Assembly (NCBI GenBank): GCA_964415175.1
Contig: CAYPYG010000011.1
Coordinates: 17,280-81,279, forward strand
Reading direction: 5' to 3'
Source: UBA2231 sp964415175
Lineage (GTDB): Bacteria > Elusimicrobiota > Elusimicrobia > Elusimicrobiales > UBA9959
DNA length: 64,000 bases
Both the position numbers and the translations under genes were made by a program. A model generated the notes under the pieces. The model did no database searches, was not told the DNA's origin, and worked only from the letters and a program-made list of their open reading frames with translations. Below are positions 34,229-43,038 of this stretch, in pieces. Within the stretch, counting starts at the first letter, position 1. The number at the start of each line of letters is the position of its first letter.

Positions 34229-35071
34229 ATGCCCCGCATATCCGCACCCGTGAAACTGCTCTCCTACGGCGACCTGATCGAGAAAGGCGAATACAAACTG
34301 CATTACCGCTTCGAGCACGCGGTAAACCTGCGCAAGGGCCAGGCCCTGCTGACCATACTGCCCGCCGGACGCCCGGCCGGGCCCTTCAACCTCGTACTGG
34401 AGGAACTGCCGGAGAAGATATCCAAGGTCTCCTTCGACGGGAAGGCCTTCCTCCTGAACGGCGACAGGGTCGCGCTGCCCCGCGGCGCGAAATACGATTC
34501 CCGGCTCGCCGTGGCCCGTATCCCGGCGGCAAAACTGACGGCCAACCTGCAGCGCCTGCGAAAGCTCATCTGCGATTCGGCCCCGTCCAAGAGCGCGGTT
34601 TTTCTCCTCGACGCCGCCAGGGAGGCCGGTTTCAAAAGCGGCTTCGAGCGCCGCTTCGTCGCCCGGATGAAAGAGGCGGCGGTCAGCCTGGCCATGGGCG
34701 CCTACGAAGCGGGCGCCGGGGGCATGAAGGGCCTGGGTTTCGGCATGACGCCGTCGGGCGACGATTTCCTCGGGGGCTACCTCCTCGGTATAAACGCGGC
34801 CGAGCTCTATTCCGCGAAGAACCTGGGGCTGGTGAAGGAGCGGGTCTACACTTCGGCGCTGGGCTCCAACCTGGTCTCCAACGCCTTCCTGGCCGCGTCC
34901 TTCAAGGGCCGGGCCGACGAGCGGGTCAACGCCGTCATCAGGGCCCTTTTCTCCCCCTCGGGACGGGCCACGCAGAAGGCCGCGGAAGAGCTGCTGGCCG
35001 TTGGCCACACCTCGGGCGGGGACATCGCGGCCGGCTTCCTCTACGGCTTCTACGGCGTGATGAACATTTAG
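34229..35071 (+). CDS. allH: DUF2877 protein, AllH/YlbF-like subunit of oxamate carbamoyltransferase
   Basis: A 280-residue DUF2877 protein. The family signature GLGFGMTPSGDDFLGGYLLGI (about residues 169-189) and the C-terminal VGHTSGGDIAAGFLYG are clear. In E. coli the homologue YlbF (AllH) works with FdrA (AllF) and YlbE (AllG) as an oxamate carbamoyltransferase in anaerobic allantoin breakdown, releasing carbamoyl phosphate. All three genes are adjacent here, in the order DUF2877-fdrA-DUF1116, which differs from E. coli. Function here is inferred by homology and context. Confidence 0.88.
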   Translation: MPRISAPVKLLSYGDLIEKGEYKLHYRFEHAVNLRKGQALLTILPAGRPAGPFNLVLEELPEKISKVSFDGKAFLLNGDRVALPRGAKYDSRLAVARIPAAKLTANLQRLRKLICDSAPSKSAVFLLDAAREAGFKSGFERRFVARMKEAAVSLAMGAYEAGAGGMKGLGFGMTPSGDDFLGGYLLGINAAELYSAKNLGLVKERVYTSALGSNLVSNAFLAASFKGRADERVNAVIRALFSPSGRATQKAAEELLAVGHTSGGDIAAGFLYGFYGVMNI

Positions 35072-35079
35072 GAGACCAT

Positions 35080-36642
35080 ATGCCCATAAAAACCACGATA
35101 AAGAAAGGCGCCTACTTCGATTCGGTGGCGCTGATGCAGGTCGCCAAAAAACTCAATTCCGTGCCCGGCGTGCTGGATTCCGCCGTCGTCATGGCCACGA
35201 AGGAGAACAAGGGCCTGATAAAGGCGTCCGGCCTGCTGACCGCGGAAGTGGAGAAAGCCGGCGAGAACGACCTGGCCATAGCCGTCAGCGCTCGCACCCC
35301 GGAAGCGGCCGAAGCGGCTTTCAAAGCCGCGGAAGAACTGCTCAACAAGAAGCCGGCCGCCGCCTCCCCCGGCGCGGACCGCAGGGCCGCCGGGCTCGAC
35401 GACGCCGTGACGGCGCTCGGCGGCGCCAACCTTGCCGTCATCAGCGTCGCGGGCCGCTTCGCCGGTCCGCTGGCCGCGGACTGCCTCGACAAAGGCCTCA
35501 ATGTCATGCTCTTCTCGGACAATGTCCCCGTGGAGACCGAGATCGCGCTGAAAAAAGAGGCGGCGAAGAAGGGGCTCCTGGTCATGGGCCCCGACTGCGG
35601 AACCGCCATCATAAACGGCGCACCCATCGCCTTCGCCAATTCCGTGCGCCGCGGCAATATCGGCGTGGTCGCCGCTTCCGGCACCGGCGCGCAGGAGGTG
35701 ACCGCTCTGATCTCCAACGAAGGCGCCGGGATCTCCCAGTGCCTCGGGACCGGCGGCCGTGACGTTAAAGCCGAGGTCGGAGGCCTCGCCTTCCTGCAGG
35801 CGCTGGCCATGCTCGCGAAGGACGAGGCCACGCGGGTGATACTGCTGGTCTCCAAACCGCCGCACCCGTCGGTGATGAAGAAGATAACGGCGGCCGTGAA
35901 AAAGATAAGGAAGCCGGTCGTGGCCGTCCTGCTGGGCGGCGAAGTGAAGGAGAAGGTCAAGGAGGATTTCTACCCGGCCAGGACGCTGGAAGAGGCCGCC
36001 TACAAGGCCGCCTGCCTGGGCAAGGGGCTCAAGGCGGCGAAAGCCAGGGAACTGATATACGACATGAACCTCCGCGCCGGGGAACTGGCGAAAAAGGAGG
36101 CGGCGAAGAAGAAAAAGAGCCGCTTCCTGCGCGGGCTTTTCACCGGCGGCACTTTCGTGGGCGAGGCGCAGGTCGTGCTGCCGGAATTCACGGGGCCCGT
36201 CCTCTCCAACGCGCCGCTGGACAAGAAGTACAGACTGAAAAATTCCGTCGAACTGACCGGCCACGCGGTGATAGACCTCGGCGAGGACGAATTCACCGTG
36301 GGCCGGCCGCACCCGATGATAGACTTCTCGCTGCGCAACAAAATGATAGTTTCGGAAGCGAAAAAGCCCGAGGTCTCCGTCCTGCTGCTGGACCTGGTGC
36401 TCGGCTACGGCGCCAACCTCAAGCCCCTCGACGACCTTCTCCCCCCGCTGGCGGAGGCCTTCAGGGCCAACAAGGAGTTGTCCATAGTCGCCTCGGTGAC
36501 CGGCACGGAAGCCGATCCGCAGGTGCGCTCGAAAGTGGTCCGCGCCCTGGAATCGGCCGGGGTCCTGGTCATGCCGTCCAACGCCGGAGCCTGCAGGCTG
36601 GCCGGCGAGATAATACGCCTGTCGGCGAAGGAGAAGAGGTGA
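35080..36642 (+). CDS. fdrA: FdrA/AllF-type acyl-CoA synthetase-like subunit
   Basis: A 520-residue FdrA-family protein, related to the CoA-binding and ligase domains of succinyl-CoA synthetase. After the N-terminal ACT-like region (KKGAYFDSVALMQVAKKLNSVPGVLDSAVVMAT), the Rossmann-type domain shows LVMGPDCGTAIINGAPIAFAN and VAASGTGAQEVTALISNEGAGIS; the C-terminal half includes HPMIDFSLRN and SIVASVTGTEADPQ. The start ATG is preceded by GGAG. It is the AllF subunit candidate of the carbamoyltransferase with its two neighbours. Confidence 0.92.
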   Translation: MPIKTTIKKGAYFDSVALMQVAKKLNSVPGVLDSAVVMATKENKGLIKASGLLTAEVEKAGENDLAIAVSARTPEAAEAAFKAAEELLNKKPAAASPGADRRAAGLDDAVTALGGANLAVISVAGRFAGPLAADCLDKGLNVMLFSDNVPVETEIALKKEAAKKGLLVMGPDCGTAIINGAPIAFANSVRRGNIGVVAASGTGAQEVTALISNEGAGISQCLGTGGRDVKAEVGGLAFLQALAMLAKDEATRVILLVSKPPHPSVMKKITAAVKKIRKPVVAVLLGGEVKEKVKEDFYPARTLEEAAYKAACLGKGLKAAKARELIYDMNLRAGELAKKEAAKKKKSRFLRGLFTGGTFVGEAQVVLPEFTGPVLSNAPLDKKYRLKNSVELTGHAVIDLGEDEFTVGRPHPMIDFSLRNKMIVSEAKKPEVSVLLLDLVLGYGANLKPLDDLLPPLAEAFRANKELSIVASVTGTEADPQVRSKVVRALESAGVLVMPSNAGACRLAGEIIRLSAKEKR

Positions 36643-36647
36643 ACGCT

Positions 36648-38039
36648 ATGGGACTTTTTAACTCGGAACTGAAAGTCGTCAATATCGGTCTGGAATCTTT
36701 CAGACAGGGACTCTCCGACGCCGGAGTGAAGAGCGTACAGGCGCAGTTCAAGCCGCCGCTCTCCGCGGAGACCGCGCTTTTCGCCAAAGCGGCCAGAGCG
36801 TCGGCCCGGATGGAGAAAGCCAACCGTAAGGCGCTGGACCGGATACTTTCCGCCAAGCCGGCGCTCGTCGGCATGGGAGTGGCGCTCGACGTCATACCCG
36901 GAATGAAAAGGGACCTGATACTGCACGCGGGTCCCCCGGTGACCTGGGAGCGCATGTGCGGGCCGATGCGCGGGGGCATCATGGCCGCGCTGATGTACGA
37001 GGGCCTGGCGAAGACCCCCGAAGAGGCGGAGCGCCTGGCCGCCTCGGGGAAGATTAGGTACGCCCCCTGCCACGAGCATTCCTCCGTCGGGCCCATGGCC
37101 GGCATCATCTCCGCCTCGATGCCGGTCTTCATCGTGAAGAACGAGGCCGGTTCCAATTACGCCTACGCCACGCAGAACGAGGGGCTGGGCAAGGTCCTGC
37201 GTTACGGCGCCTACGGCCCCGAGGTCATCGAGCGCCTCAAGTGGATGGAGAAGGTGCTCTACCCGACGCTGAAAGCGGCGATAGAGTCGCTGGGCCGCAT
37301 CGATCTCAAGTCGATGGTGGCGCAGGCGCTGCACATGGGCGACGAGGTTCACAACCGCAACCGGGCCGGCACCTCGCTGTTCTACCGCGCGATAGCCCCG
37401 GCCGTCATCAAGACCTGCCCGGAGCCGGAGCGCGCGGCGAAGGTGCTGGAATTCGTCAACGGCAACGACCACTTCTTCCTCAATCTTTCCATGGCGCTGT
37501 CCAAGGCATCCCTGGACGCCGGCCGCGGCGTGAAGGATTCCAGCGTCGTAGTGGTGATGGCGCGCAACGGCACGGACTTCGGCGTGCAGCTCTCCGGCAC
37601 CGGCGGCAGCTGGTTCACCGGCCCCGCCGAGGTGCCGGACGCGCTGTATTTCCCCGGCTACACCAAGGCGGACGCCAACCCGGACATAGGCGACTCGGCG
37701 ATAACCGAGACCAACGGGCTGGGCGGGTTCGCGATAGCGGCGGCGCCCGCTATCGTGCAGTTCGTGGGCGGCAGCGCCGCCGACGCCGTGAACTACACCA
37801 TGGCGATGTACGGCATCACGGCCGGCGAGAACAACATCTACAAGATCCCTTACCTGAACTTCCGCGGCACCCCGACGGGCATCGACGTCATAAAGGTCGC
37901 GAAGACGGGCATACTGCCTTTCATCGATACGGGCGTGGCGCACAAGGACCCGGGCGTGGGACAGGTGGGCGCGGGCGTGCTCAGCGCCCCCGCCGAGCCT
38001 TTCCGCAAGGCCTTCGAAGCCTTCGCCAAGAGTCTGTAA
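36648..38039 (+). CDS. allG: DUF1116 protein, AllG/YlbE-like subunit
   Basis: A 463-residue DUF1116 protein, homologue of E. coli YlbE (AllG). Conserved stretches: LHAGPPVTWERMCGPMRGGIMAAL, the YAPCHEHSSVGPMAGIISASMPVF region and MARNGTDFGVQLSGTGGSWFTGPA. The ATG at 36648 with a GAGAAGAGG ribosome-binding site was preferred over a GTG nine bases earlier that overlaps the fdrA stop. It is the last gene of the cluster; the structured element copy C begins right after its stop codon. No carbamate kinase gene follows, unlike the E. coli locus. Confidence 0.92.
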   Translation: MGLFNSELKVVNIGLESFRQGLSDAGVKSVQAQFKPPLSAETALFAKAARASARMEKANRKALDRILSAKPALVGMGVALDVIPGMKRDLILHAGPPVTWERMCGPMRGGIMAALMYEGLAKTPEEAERLAASGKIRYAPCHEHSSVGPMAGIISASMPVFIVKNEAGSNYAYATQNEGLGKVLRYGAYGPEVIERLKWMEKVLYPTLKAAIESLGRIDLKSMVAQALHMGDEVHNRNRAGTSLFYRAIAPAVIKTCPEPERAAKVLEFVNGNDHFFLNLSMALSKASLDAGRGVKDSSVVVVMARNGTDFGVQLSGTGGSWFTGPAEVPDALYFPGYTKADANPDIGDSAITETNGLGGFAIAAAPAIVQFVGGSAADAVNYTMAMYGITAGENNIYKIPYLNFRGTPTGIDVIKVAKTGILPFIDTGVAHKDPGVGQVGAGVLSAPAEPFRKAFEAFAKSL

Positions 38040-38458
38040 GGAAAACTATTCCGGGTGCTGCCGGGGTGAGAGCCCGCAAAACACGGGCTCTCGCGCATAG
38101 CGCTCGGCCCTCCTCACTCGGCCTCCGCGCTTACGATGCTCCGGCCTCCGTGAAGGTTTTGCTAAGCTCTCACCCCGACATCCCCCGACTTTCTCCTTGT
38201 GAGCCGCTTGGAGGGCAAGGCTCCCGTGCCGTGCCTTCCGAAGCCACATGAGGAGCCGTCGCCCCGAGCGGAGCGCGGGTACCGGCACTGCCGGACGACC
38301 AAGAATGTTTGAGGCCCGAGGCGCTATGCGCCCGGGCCGAGTTCTTGGTCGGCCGCGCGCAGCGAAGGGTGGGTTTAGCGACGGCGAACCGTGGCGAAGC
38401 GAAGGCACGGCGCGGGAGACTTGGAAACGAACTGCTAACAGGCCCCCGATAGTTATTC
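38040..38458. repeat. dispersed structured element, copy C (longest)
   Basis: A 419-bp non-coding element that begins directly after the DUF1116 stop codon. The left end GGAAAACTATTCCGGGTGC and the right end (reverse complement GAATAACTATCGGGGGC) form imperfect terminal inverted repeats. It contains two modules. The left one (about 38064-38188) has GGGGTGAGA...TCTCACCCC outer arms and a core matching copy D in opposite orientation (GCAAAAC...GTTTTGC). The right one (about 38210-38435) matches copies A and B, but with changed stems that still pair: CGACCAAGAA with TTCTTGGTCG, and GTGCCGTGCCTTC with GAAGGCACGGC. The rest of the gap up to rimP (38459-38648) holds the promoter below and nothing else recognised. 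Confidence 0.8.
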
Positions 38459-38495
38459 GAAAAGCGGGGCGGCTTCCTCCTGGGAGCCTGAGCCC

Positions 38496-38527
38496 TTGCC
38501 CTGGACCCCCTATAATGCTATTATAAT
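38496..38527 (+). promoter_or_regulatory. promoter region of the rimP-nusA-infB operon
   Basis: Two consensus -10 boxes, TATAAT at 38511-38516 and at 38522-38527, lie about 120 nt before rimP. The only -35-like hexamer seen is TTGCCC at 38496-38501, 20 bp before the second box, so the exact promoter is uncertain. The leader contains a GC-rich stretch (GCGGCGGCCGCC) that could fold. Confidence 0.45.
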
Positions 38528-38648
38528 TATGCGGTGGCTTGATGTTCGGGGCCGCCGTTTTCATAGGACCCTGCAAGTTCCCCGCAGCAGTCCCGCGGCG
38601 GCCGCCAGGCCCCGCCAAACCGGAAGACATCGGTGGATGGAAAGGATT

Positions 38649-39119
38649 ATGGACAAGGATAGGCTTTTTCAGGAAATAGACGCTCTTCTCGCGGCGGAGG
38701 GCTTCGAGCTCTCGGACCTCAGGGTCCTGCGCCAGCCCGGCGGCAAGCCGCTGATACAGGTCTTCATGGACAAGGACCCCGGCGGCGTCACGCTGGACGA
38801 CTGCGGCGCCTGGAGCGACAAGATAGGCGCGCACCTGGACCTGACGGAGATCGTGACCGGCGGCTATATACTGGAGGTCTCCTCCCCCGGCGTGGACCGC
38901 GCGCTCAGGCGGGAGAAGGATTTCACGCGGTTCGCGGGCACCCGGGTGCACGTGCGCCTGAAGCGCCCGGTAAACAACTCCCGCAACTTCCACGCGGAGC
39001 TCAAGGGCTTCGCGGACGGCAAAGTCCTGCTTTCGGACGGACTCTCCTTCCCCCTCGAGGACATCGACGAGGCGAGGATAGAGCCCGATTACGACGAAAT
39101 ACTCAAAAAGCATAAATAA
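38649..39119 (+). CDS. rimP: ribosome maturation factor RimP
   Basis: 30S assembly factor, about 156 residues. Family landmarks: GFELSDLRVLRQPGGKPLIQVFMDKD, GVTLDDCGAWSDKIGAHLD and GGYILEVSSPGVDRALRREKDFTRFAG. The ATG at 38649 is preceded by GGAAAGGA; another in-frame ATG 12 nt upstream is possible. It is the first gene of the conserved rimP-nusA-infB-rbfA order. Confidence 0.95.
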   Translation: MDKDRLFQEIDALLAAEGFELSDLRVLRQPGGKPLIQVFMDKDPGGVTLDDCGAWSDKIGAHLDLTEIVTGGYILEVSSPGVDRALRREKDFTRFAGTRVHVRLKRPVNNSRNFHAELKGFADGKVLLSDGLSFPLEDIDEARIEPDYDEILKKHK

Positions 39120-39128
39120 GAGGCAAAA

Positions 39129-40580
39129 ATGGAAAAACAAAAGACCGAACTGGCGCTGGTCCTGGACCAGCTCGAAAGGGAAAAGAACATAAAGCGGGAC
39201 GACGTCTTCAAGACGATCACCGACTCGCTCGTCTCCGCCCTGCGGAAATATTTCGGCAAGACCGCCCAGCTCGAGGCTACGATAGATCCCGACACGGCCG
39301 AGATGCGCGGTTTCCTGATCAAGAAGGTCGTCGAGGAGGTCTACACCCCCGACATCGAGATCACGCTGGAAGAGGCGCAGATGTTCGCGCCCGAGGCCAA
39401 GATGGGCGAGGACCTGCGCATCCCCGTCGATATCAAGGACTTCTCCCGCATCGCGGCGCAGACCGCCAAGCAGGTGCTGATCCAGAAGATACGCGAGATC
39501 GAGAAGGTCAAGATCTTCGAGGAGTTCAAGCCCCGCGAAGGCGAGGTCGTGACCGGCCTGGTCCACCACGTCGCCGGCCGCGACATCTTCGTCGACCTCG
39601 GCAAGACCGAGGCCATCCTGCCGTTCTCCGAGCAGATCCGGCGCGAGCATTACACGGTCAACCAGCGCATCCGCGCCATCATCCACCGCGTCGACAAGGA
39701 GAACAAGGGCCTGCAGATCGTACTCTCCCGCGCCTCCAACGCCTTCCTTAAGTCGCTCTTCGAGGCCGAAGTGCCCGAGATTGCCGAGAAGGTCATCGAG
39801 ATCGTCAACGTCGCCCGCGAGCCCGGCTTCCGCGCCAAGGTCGTGGTGCGCAGCAACTCGACCAAGGTCGACCCGGTCGGCGCCTGCGTGGGCATCCGCG
39901 GTTCCCGCATCCGCGTCATCATGAGCGAGCTCGCCGGGGAGAAGATAGACCTGATCCCCTACAACGAGGAGACGCTCTACTTCATCGCCAAGGCCTTCTC
40001 ACCCGCCACCCCGACCTCGGTCAAGGTGCTCGACAAGGAGAACCGCCGCGCGCTGGTCATCGTTCCCGACGACCAGCTCGCCATAGCCATCGGCCGCGAG
40101 GGCCAGAACATCCGCCTCGTCTCGCGCCTGACCGGCTGGGAGCTGGAGGTCAAGTCCGAGGGCCAGAAGTTCGAGGAGACCCGCAAGACCACCGAGCTGG
40201 CCGCCAACGAGCTGCTCAAGATCGACGGCGTCGGCAACAAGGTCGCCGAGACCCTGATCGCCATGGGCATAGACAGCATACAGAAGCTTTCCGGCCTGAC
40301 CGCCGACCAGCTTTCTTCCTTCCAGGGGATAGGCCCCAAGACGGCCCAGAAGATGATAGACGGGGCCAAGAAGTTCCTGGAAGAGAATCCCGGCTACGAC
40401 GGCACTTCCGCGCCCGCCCCCGCGCCGGCCCCGGCGGCCGTCGAGAAACCGGCCGCGGAGACCGCGTCCCCCGCGCCGGAGACCCCGGCGCCGGCCGCGG
40501 CTCCCGAGGCGGCGGGCGGGACCGCCGGTAACGATGGATCAACGGAGGCGTCGAATGACCCAGAAAAAAACAAAGAGTGA
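39129..40580 (+). CDS. nusA: transcription termination/antitermination protein NusA
   Basis: RNA polymerase-binding elongation factor, 483 residues. Order of domains: N-terminal RNAP-binding domain (1-130), S1 domain (about 135-200, EGEVVTGLVHHVAGRDIFVDLGKTEAILP), two KH domains (VDPVGACVGIRGSRIRVI and AIAIGREGQNIRLVSRLTGWELEV), then helix-hairpin-helix repeats (LLKIDGVGNKVAETLIAMGI and FQGIGPKTAQKMI). The last 60 residues are an Ala/Pro-rich disordered tail. It overlaps the infB start by 26 nt. Confidence 0.98.
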   Translation: MEKQKTELALVLDQLEREKNIKRDDVFKTITDSLVSALRKYFGKTAQLEATIDPDTAEMRGFLIKKVVEEVYTPDIEITLEEAQMFAPEAKMGEDLRIPVDIKDFSRIAAQTAKQVLIQKIREIEKVKIFEEFKPREGEVVTGLVHHVAGRDIFVDLGKTEAILPFSEQIRREHYTVNQRIRAIIHRVDKENKGLQIVLSRASNAFLKSLFEAEVPEIAEKVIEIVNVAREPGFRAKVVVRSNSTKVDPVGACVGIRGSRIRVIMSELAGEKIDLIPYNEETLYFIAKAFSPATPTSVKVLDKENRRALVIVPDDQLAIAIGREGQNIRLVSRLTGWELEVKSEGQKFEETRKTTELAANELLKIDGVGNKVAETLIAMGIDSIQKLSGLTADQLSSFQGIGPKTAQKMIDGAKKFLEENPGYDGTSAPAPAPAPAAVEKPAAETASPAPETPAPAAAPEAAGGTAGNDGSTEASNDPEKNKE

Positions 40581-43038
40581 CGAACTGAAGGAAGACGCCG
40601 CCGCGGAAGAGGCCAAGCCCAAGACCAGGAAAGCGGCGGCCAAAGGCGAGCCCAAGGCCAAAAAACCGGCCGTCAAGAAAACGAAAACGGCCAAAGAGGG
40701 CGACGCTCCCGCCGCCCCCAGGAAGGCCAAGGCCGCTAAGCCCAAGGCCAAAAAGGACGACAAGGAAGAGGAGGAGGACCTTTCCCCCCGCCCCGGTCCC
40801 ATTTCGGCTTTCTCACTGAAACCCATACGCCAGGCCTCCGCCAGGAGGACCGTCGGCCCGCGGCCGACCCCTCCTCCGCCCCCGCCGCCTCCGCCGCCGC
40901 CCCCGCCGGAGCCCGAGAAGCCGGCCGCCGAAGCGGCCCCGGCCGAGCCCGTCAAGCCGGCGGAGACGCCCAAGCCGGCCCCCTCTGCCCAGCCCGCGCA
41001 GGCCCGTCCCCCGGAACCGCAGAAGCCCGCCGAGCCGCCGCGGCCCAAAATGCCGGCCATAAACTTCAAGTCGGAAATAACGCTGCCCAGGACGCCGGGC
41101 CCCGGTTACCAGGCTCCGCGTCCCCCCGGGCCGTCGCACAGGCCGCACCAGCGCTACGCGCCCTCGCGCCAGGCCCCGGCGGCCAGGCCGGCGCCGACGC
41201 CCCCTCCTCCGCCCAGGCCGGAGCCGCCCAAGCCGGCCGAACCGCCGGTGAACGTGGAGATAAACACGCTCAAGACGCTCAAGGTCTCGACGCAGATAAC
41301 CGTGCGCGAGCTGGCGGAGAAGATGGAGATAAAGCCCGTCGACCTCATCAAGAAACTGATGGGGATGGGCGTTTTCGCCACCATCACCCAGCGCCTCGAA
41401 CCCGACGTGGCCGAGCTGGTGGCTGCCGACTACGGCTTCAACATCGACATCGTGCCCATGTACGGGGACGAGACCAAGGCGGCGGAGGAGGCCGAGAAGG
41501 ACGATCCCTCCACGCTCAAGCCCCGGCCCCCGATCATCACGATCATGGGCCACGTCGACCACGGCAAGACCACGCTGCTCGACGCGCTGCGCGAGTCCAA
41601 CGTGGTCGACAGCGAGGCCGGACAGATAACCCAGCACATCGGCGCCTACACCGTTAAGACCTCCAAAGGCCTTATCACGGTGCTGGATACCCCCGGTCAC
41701 GAGGCCTTCACCGCCATGCGCGCGCACGGCGTGAAGGTCACCGACCTGGTGGTGCTGGTGGTCTCCGCCGTCGACGGCGTCATGCCGCAGACGCTGGAGG
41801 CCATCAACCACGCCAAGGCGGCGAACGTGCCGATAGTGGTGGCCATCAACAAGATGGACCTGCCGACGGCCAATCCGCAGAGCATCAAGCAGCAGCTCTC
41901 CGGTCACGGCCTCAACCCCGAGGAATGGGGCGGCAAGACCGTGATGGTGGAGATCTCCGCCCGCAAGCGGACCAACATCGACAAACTGATGGAGATGGTC
42001 AGCATACAGGCCGAGCTCATGGAGCTCAAGGCCAACCCCGACAAGGCCGGCCAGGCCATAGTCGTGGAGGCCCGGCTGGACTCCAAGCGCGGCATAGTCT
42101 GCACCATCGTCTGCACCGGCGGCACCATAAAGGTCGGCCAGCCGTTCGTGGTCGGGACCGCCAGCGGCAAGGTGCGGGCGATAGTCGACGACCGGGGCCG
42201 CCGCCTCGAGACGCTCACGCCCGGCATGCCGGGAGAGCTCCTGGGCGTCGCCGGCGACGTCCCTTCCGCGGGCGACGTCTTCCGCGTCTACGAATCGGAC
42301 AAGGAAGCCCGCCACGTGGCCGAGACCCGCAAGATGCACAAGAAGCAGGACGCGCTGATACACCAGAAGCACGTCACGCTGCTCTCGCTCAAGTCCCAGG
42401 TCGAGCAGAAACTGCTCAAGACGCTCAACGTGGTCCTCAAGACCGACGTCTTCGGCTCGCTGCAGGCCATAAAGGACTCCCTCGAGAAGATGGGCACGCA
42501 GGAGGTGGCGATACACATACTCCACTCCGGCGTGGGCAACGTGACCGAGTCGGACGTCCAGCTGGCCACGGCCTCGAACGCGATCATCTTCGGCTTCAAC
42601 GCCTCCGCCGACCCCAAGGTGTCGGAGGCCGCGAAACTCGCCGGGGTCGAGGTCAGGTCGTACAAGGTCATCTACGATCTCTTCGAGGACATCAGGGCCG
42701 CCATGAGCGGCATGCTCGAGCCCGAGATCGTAGAGACCGTGACCGGCAGGGCGGAGATCCTCAAGATCTTCGACCTGAGCTCCGGCCGGGTCGCCGGCTC
42801 GCAGGTCAAGGAGGGCAAGGTGGTCCGCAACCAGGCAGTGCGCGTGGTGCGCGGCGGCGAGGTGATCGGCACCGGCAAGATCTCCGGCCTCAAGCGCGTC
42901 AAGGACGACGTGCGCGAAGTGGACAAGGGCCTGGAGTGCGGCATCCTGCTCGAGGGAGTGAAGGACTTCCAGGCCGGCGACGTCCTGGAGGCTATCACCA
43001 AGGAAGAGCGCGTGAGGCGCATAACGCCCAATGTTTAA
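40555..43038 (+). CDS. infB: translation initiation factor IF-2
   Basis: GTPase that positions initiator tRNA, about 827 residues. The first 240 residues are a low-complexity Lys/Ala/Pro region including a run of 13 consecutive prolines (near 40870-40910). Then the IF2_N module (TVRELAEKMEIKPVDLIKKLMGMG) and the G domain: G1 IMGHVDHGKTTLLDAL, G3 DTPGHEAF, G4 NKMDL, G5 SARKRTN, and domains II to IV. The ATG at 40555 follows GGAGG; an earlier in-frame ATG at 40534 lacks one. Confidence 0.98.
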   Translation: MTQKKTKSDELKEDAAAEEAKPKTRKAAAKGEPKAKKPAVKKTKTAKEGDAPAAPRKAKAAKPKAKKDDKEEEEDLSPRPGPISAFSLKPIRQASARRTVGPRPTPPPPPPPPPPPPPEPEKPAAEAAPAEPVKPAETPKPAPSAQPAQARPPEPQKPAEPPRPKMPAINFKSEITLPRTPGPGYQAPRPPGPSHRPHQRYAPSRQAPAARPAPTPPPPPRPEPPKPAEPPVNVEINTLKTLKVSTQITVRELAEKMEIKPVDLIKKLMGMGVFATITQRLEPDVAELVAADYGFNIDIVPMYGDETKAAEEAEKDDPSTLKPRPPIITIMGHVDHGKTTLLDALRESNVVDSEAGQITQHIGAYTVKTSKGLITVLDTPGHEAFTAMRAHGVKVTDLVVLVVSAVDGVMPQTLEAINHAKAANVPIVVAINKMDLPTANPQSIKQQLSGHGLNPEEWGGKTVMVEISARKRTNIDKLMEMVSIQAELMELKANPDKAGQAIVVEARLDSKRGIVCTIVCTGGTIKVGQPFVVGTASGKVRAIVDDRGRRLETLTPGMPGELLGVAGDVPSAGDVFRVYESDKEARHVAETRKMHKKQDALIHQKHVTLLSLKSQVEQKLLKTLNVVLKTDVFGSLQAIKDSLEKMGTQEVAIHILHSGVGNVTESDVQLATASNAIIFGFNASADPKVSEAAKLAGVEVRSYKVIYDLFEDIRAAMSGMLEPEIVETVTGRAEILKIFDLSSGRVAGSQVKEGKVVRNQAVRVVRGGEVIGTGKISGLKRVKDDVREVDKGLECGILLEGVKDFQAGDVLEAITKEERVRRITPNV

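Noticed and set aside
38046..38500. Coding potential across structured element copy C (end of a long minus-strand frame)
   Set aside because: The frame reads through the element and the nusA antisense strand without any domain; the region is non-coding with strong stems.
40870..40910. Simple-sequence CCN repeat as assembly artefact
   Set aside because: The frame stays open and proline-rich N-termini are common in IF-2, so the run is accepted as real coding sequence.
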